Shown here in pieces: positions 62,980 to 64,000 of a DNA stretch of 64,000 bases. The DNA comes from Vanilla planifolia (lineage: Eukaryota; Streptophyta; Magnoliopsida; Asparagales; Orchidaceae). Within the stretch, counting starts at the first letter, position 1. The number at the start of each line of letters is the position of its first letter. The DNA lies in the NCBI GenBank assembly GCA_023846275.1, contig CM043865.1, positions 33,680,412 through 33,744,411 on the forward strand, in the 5' to 3' direction. Both the position numbers and the translations under genes were made by a program. The notes below the pieces were generated by a model. That model was not told the origin of the DNA, searched no databases, and saw only the letters and a program-made list of their open reading frames with translations.

Positions 62980-64000
62980 AAAATTTCGTCATCATCTAAT
63001 ACTTTATTTGTACTAATCCTTCTATTATATTGATTATTAAAAATATAATTTGATATGGACATAACAAAGCATCTTTCAAATGATCATATATCTAATAATT
63101 ATATATACTTAAATGATTATTAGTCCTTATATAATTGGATTTTTATCATCAACATTTAATTGAATCACTTCGAATGCATGGTAAATAAAGAATAATAATT
63201 TAGACTTTTTTAATGTTTCAAGATAGGTCTTATACGAGTCTATCACTTATGGTCAAAACATAGTTTCAATTAGAGAACTATATCAAAATACAATAAATTA
63301 TATCTTGAGATAATGATAAAAACTCAAACACAAATAAAGTCTTGTTATTTTTTTATTTTGATATTTTTTTTTAAATTTGTTATATATTTAATCTTTAATT
63401 ATCTTCAAATAACTCCCCTTTTTGTAACATTCACATAATCAAATTATTATCATTTCTTGTTTGAAATGTGCTGAATTTAGGAGATAATAAAAAGTATAAT
63501 AATTATAAATTAAAAAAATAGTTTAAAATTTTTGTTTTTTTTTTAATTTTTTGAGATAAGCATCATGTGAGTATTTCACTTCTGTTTGACACAATTTCAT
63601 TTTAAAACTATAGCCAAACATAATGAAATAAGTTTGAATAATAAAGATAAAAGTTATGCAACTACTTGAATCTTAAAAAGGTTATAAGTTGTTTATGTTG
63701 TTTCTTCATCCTTAACATATTTTAGCCCTTGATTATATGATCACATGCATTCAAAAATAAATACTAAAACTTTACGCATCACAATGAAACCTTGTTGATG
63801 TAATGCAAAATATCATTTATTAACCATTTCACTTATTCCAAGTTACAACTAATATGATAATAATCTTTTATATATATAAAAAAAGAAAACTTCAATATTT
63901 CAAATATGATTATTATCATCCAATTTGCCAGAAAATAAAAACGATTTCAGCCTTTATTAACAATTTACTTCGTAAAAACAAGGCAAATTGTCTTTATTCT
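62980..64000 (+). repeat. Segmental duplication, copy 2
   Basis: Collinear with 49740-50790 and in the same orientation; the right edge of the window corresponds to 50781. In copy 1 the stop codon of cytochrome b561 lies 58 bases further on. Confidence 0.88.

Overview
The window is plant nuclear DNA. It holds intron-split genes with GT-AG introns, an actin gene with the canonical plant exon layout (20 codons, 394 bp, 614 bp, 22 codons), a plant-type purple acid phosphatase, AT-rich intergenic DNA and decayed Ty1/copia and Ty3/gypsy retrotransposons. The first exons of the COX11 and Hikeshi-like genes are strikingly GC-rich compared with their flanks. That pattern is common in monocots, so a non-grass monocot is a reasonable but unproven guess (inference).

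Layout, left to right: 1-1252 is the 3' end of a DYRK-family protein kinase (+). 2341-6331 is COX11, the copper chaperone for cytochrome c oxidase (-, six exons). 6.4-18.3 kb is AT-rich intergenic DNA with LTR-like pieces near 9.3-10.5 and 13.6-14.9 kb and a 180-bp tandem duplication at 17.0-17.4 kb. 18548-19215 is a Hikeshi/OPI10-like gene (+, two exons). About 21.4-33.7 kb is a nested retrotransposon block: a chromovirus-like Ty3/gypsy element interrupted in its RNase H region by a second, gag-only Tat-like gypsy element, with a copia-type primer-binding site on the minus strand further right. 35676-38063 is a low-molecular-weight purple acid phosphatase (+, seven exons). 39345-41505 is actin (-, four coding exons, with a probable leader exon near 44.6 kb). 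44.8-50.8 kb is intergenic with small repeats. 50839-51743 is a cytochrome b561 (-, four exons, one GC-AG intron). 52.7-54.1 kb and 56.9-61.4 kb are two related copia elements, the second with both LTRs. 62.98-64.0 kb is a second copy of the DNA lying 3' of the cytochrome b561 gene.

The five single-locus genes are ordinary housekeeping or secretory genes with no shared pathway; no operon-like logic applies. COX11 acts in the mitochondrial inner membrane, actin in the cytoskeleton, the phosphatase in the secretory pathway or wall, cytochrome b561 in a membrane carrying electrons from ascorbate, and Hikeshi in Hsp70 nuclear import.

I saw no convincing new biological system. The most informative anomalies are the 13.2-kb-offset duplication that predicts a second cytochrome b561 gene just past the right edge, the nested gypsy elements, a perfect 48-bp inverted repeat tied to a near-perfect 73-bp direct repeat, the GC-AG intron, and a very long putative actin leader intron containing a TRIM-like repeat pair. 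All identities are from reading motifs; no database search was possible.
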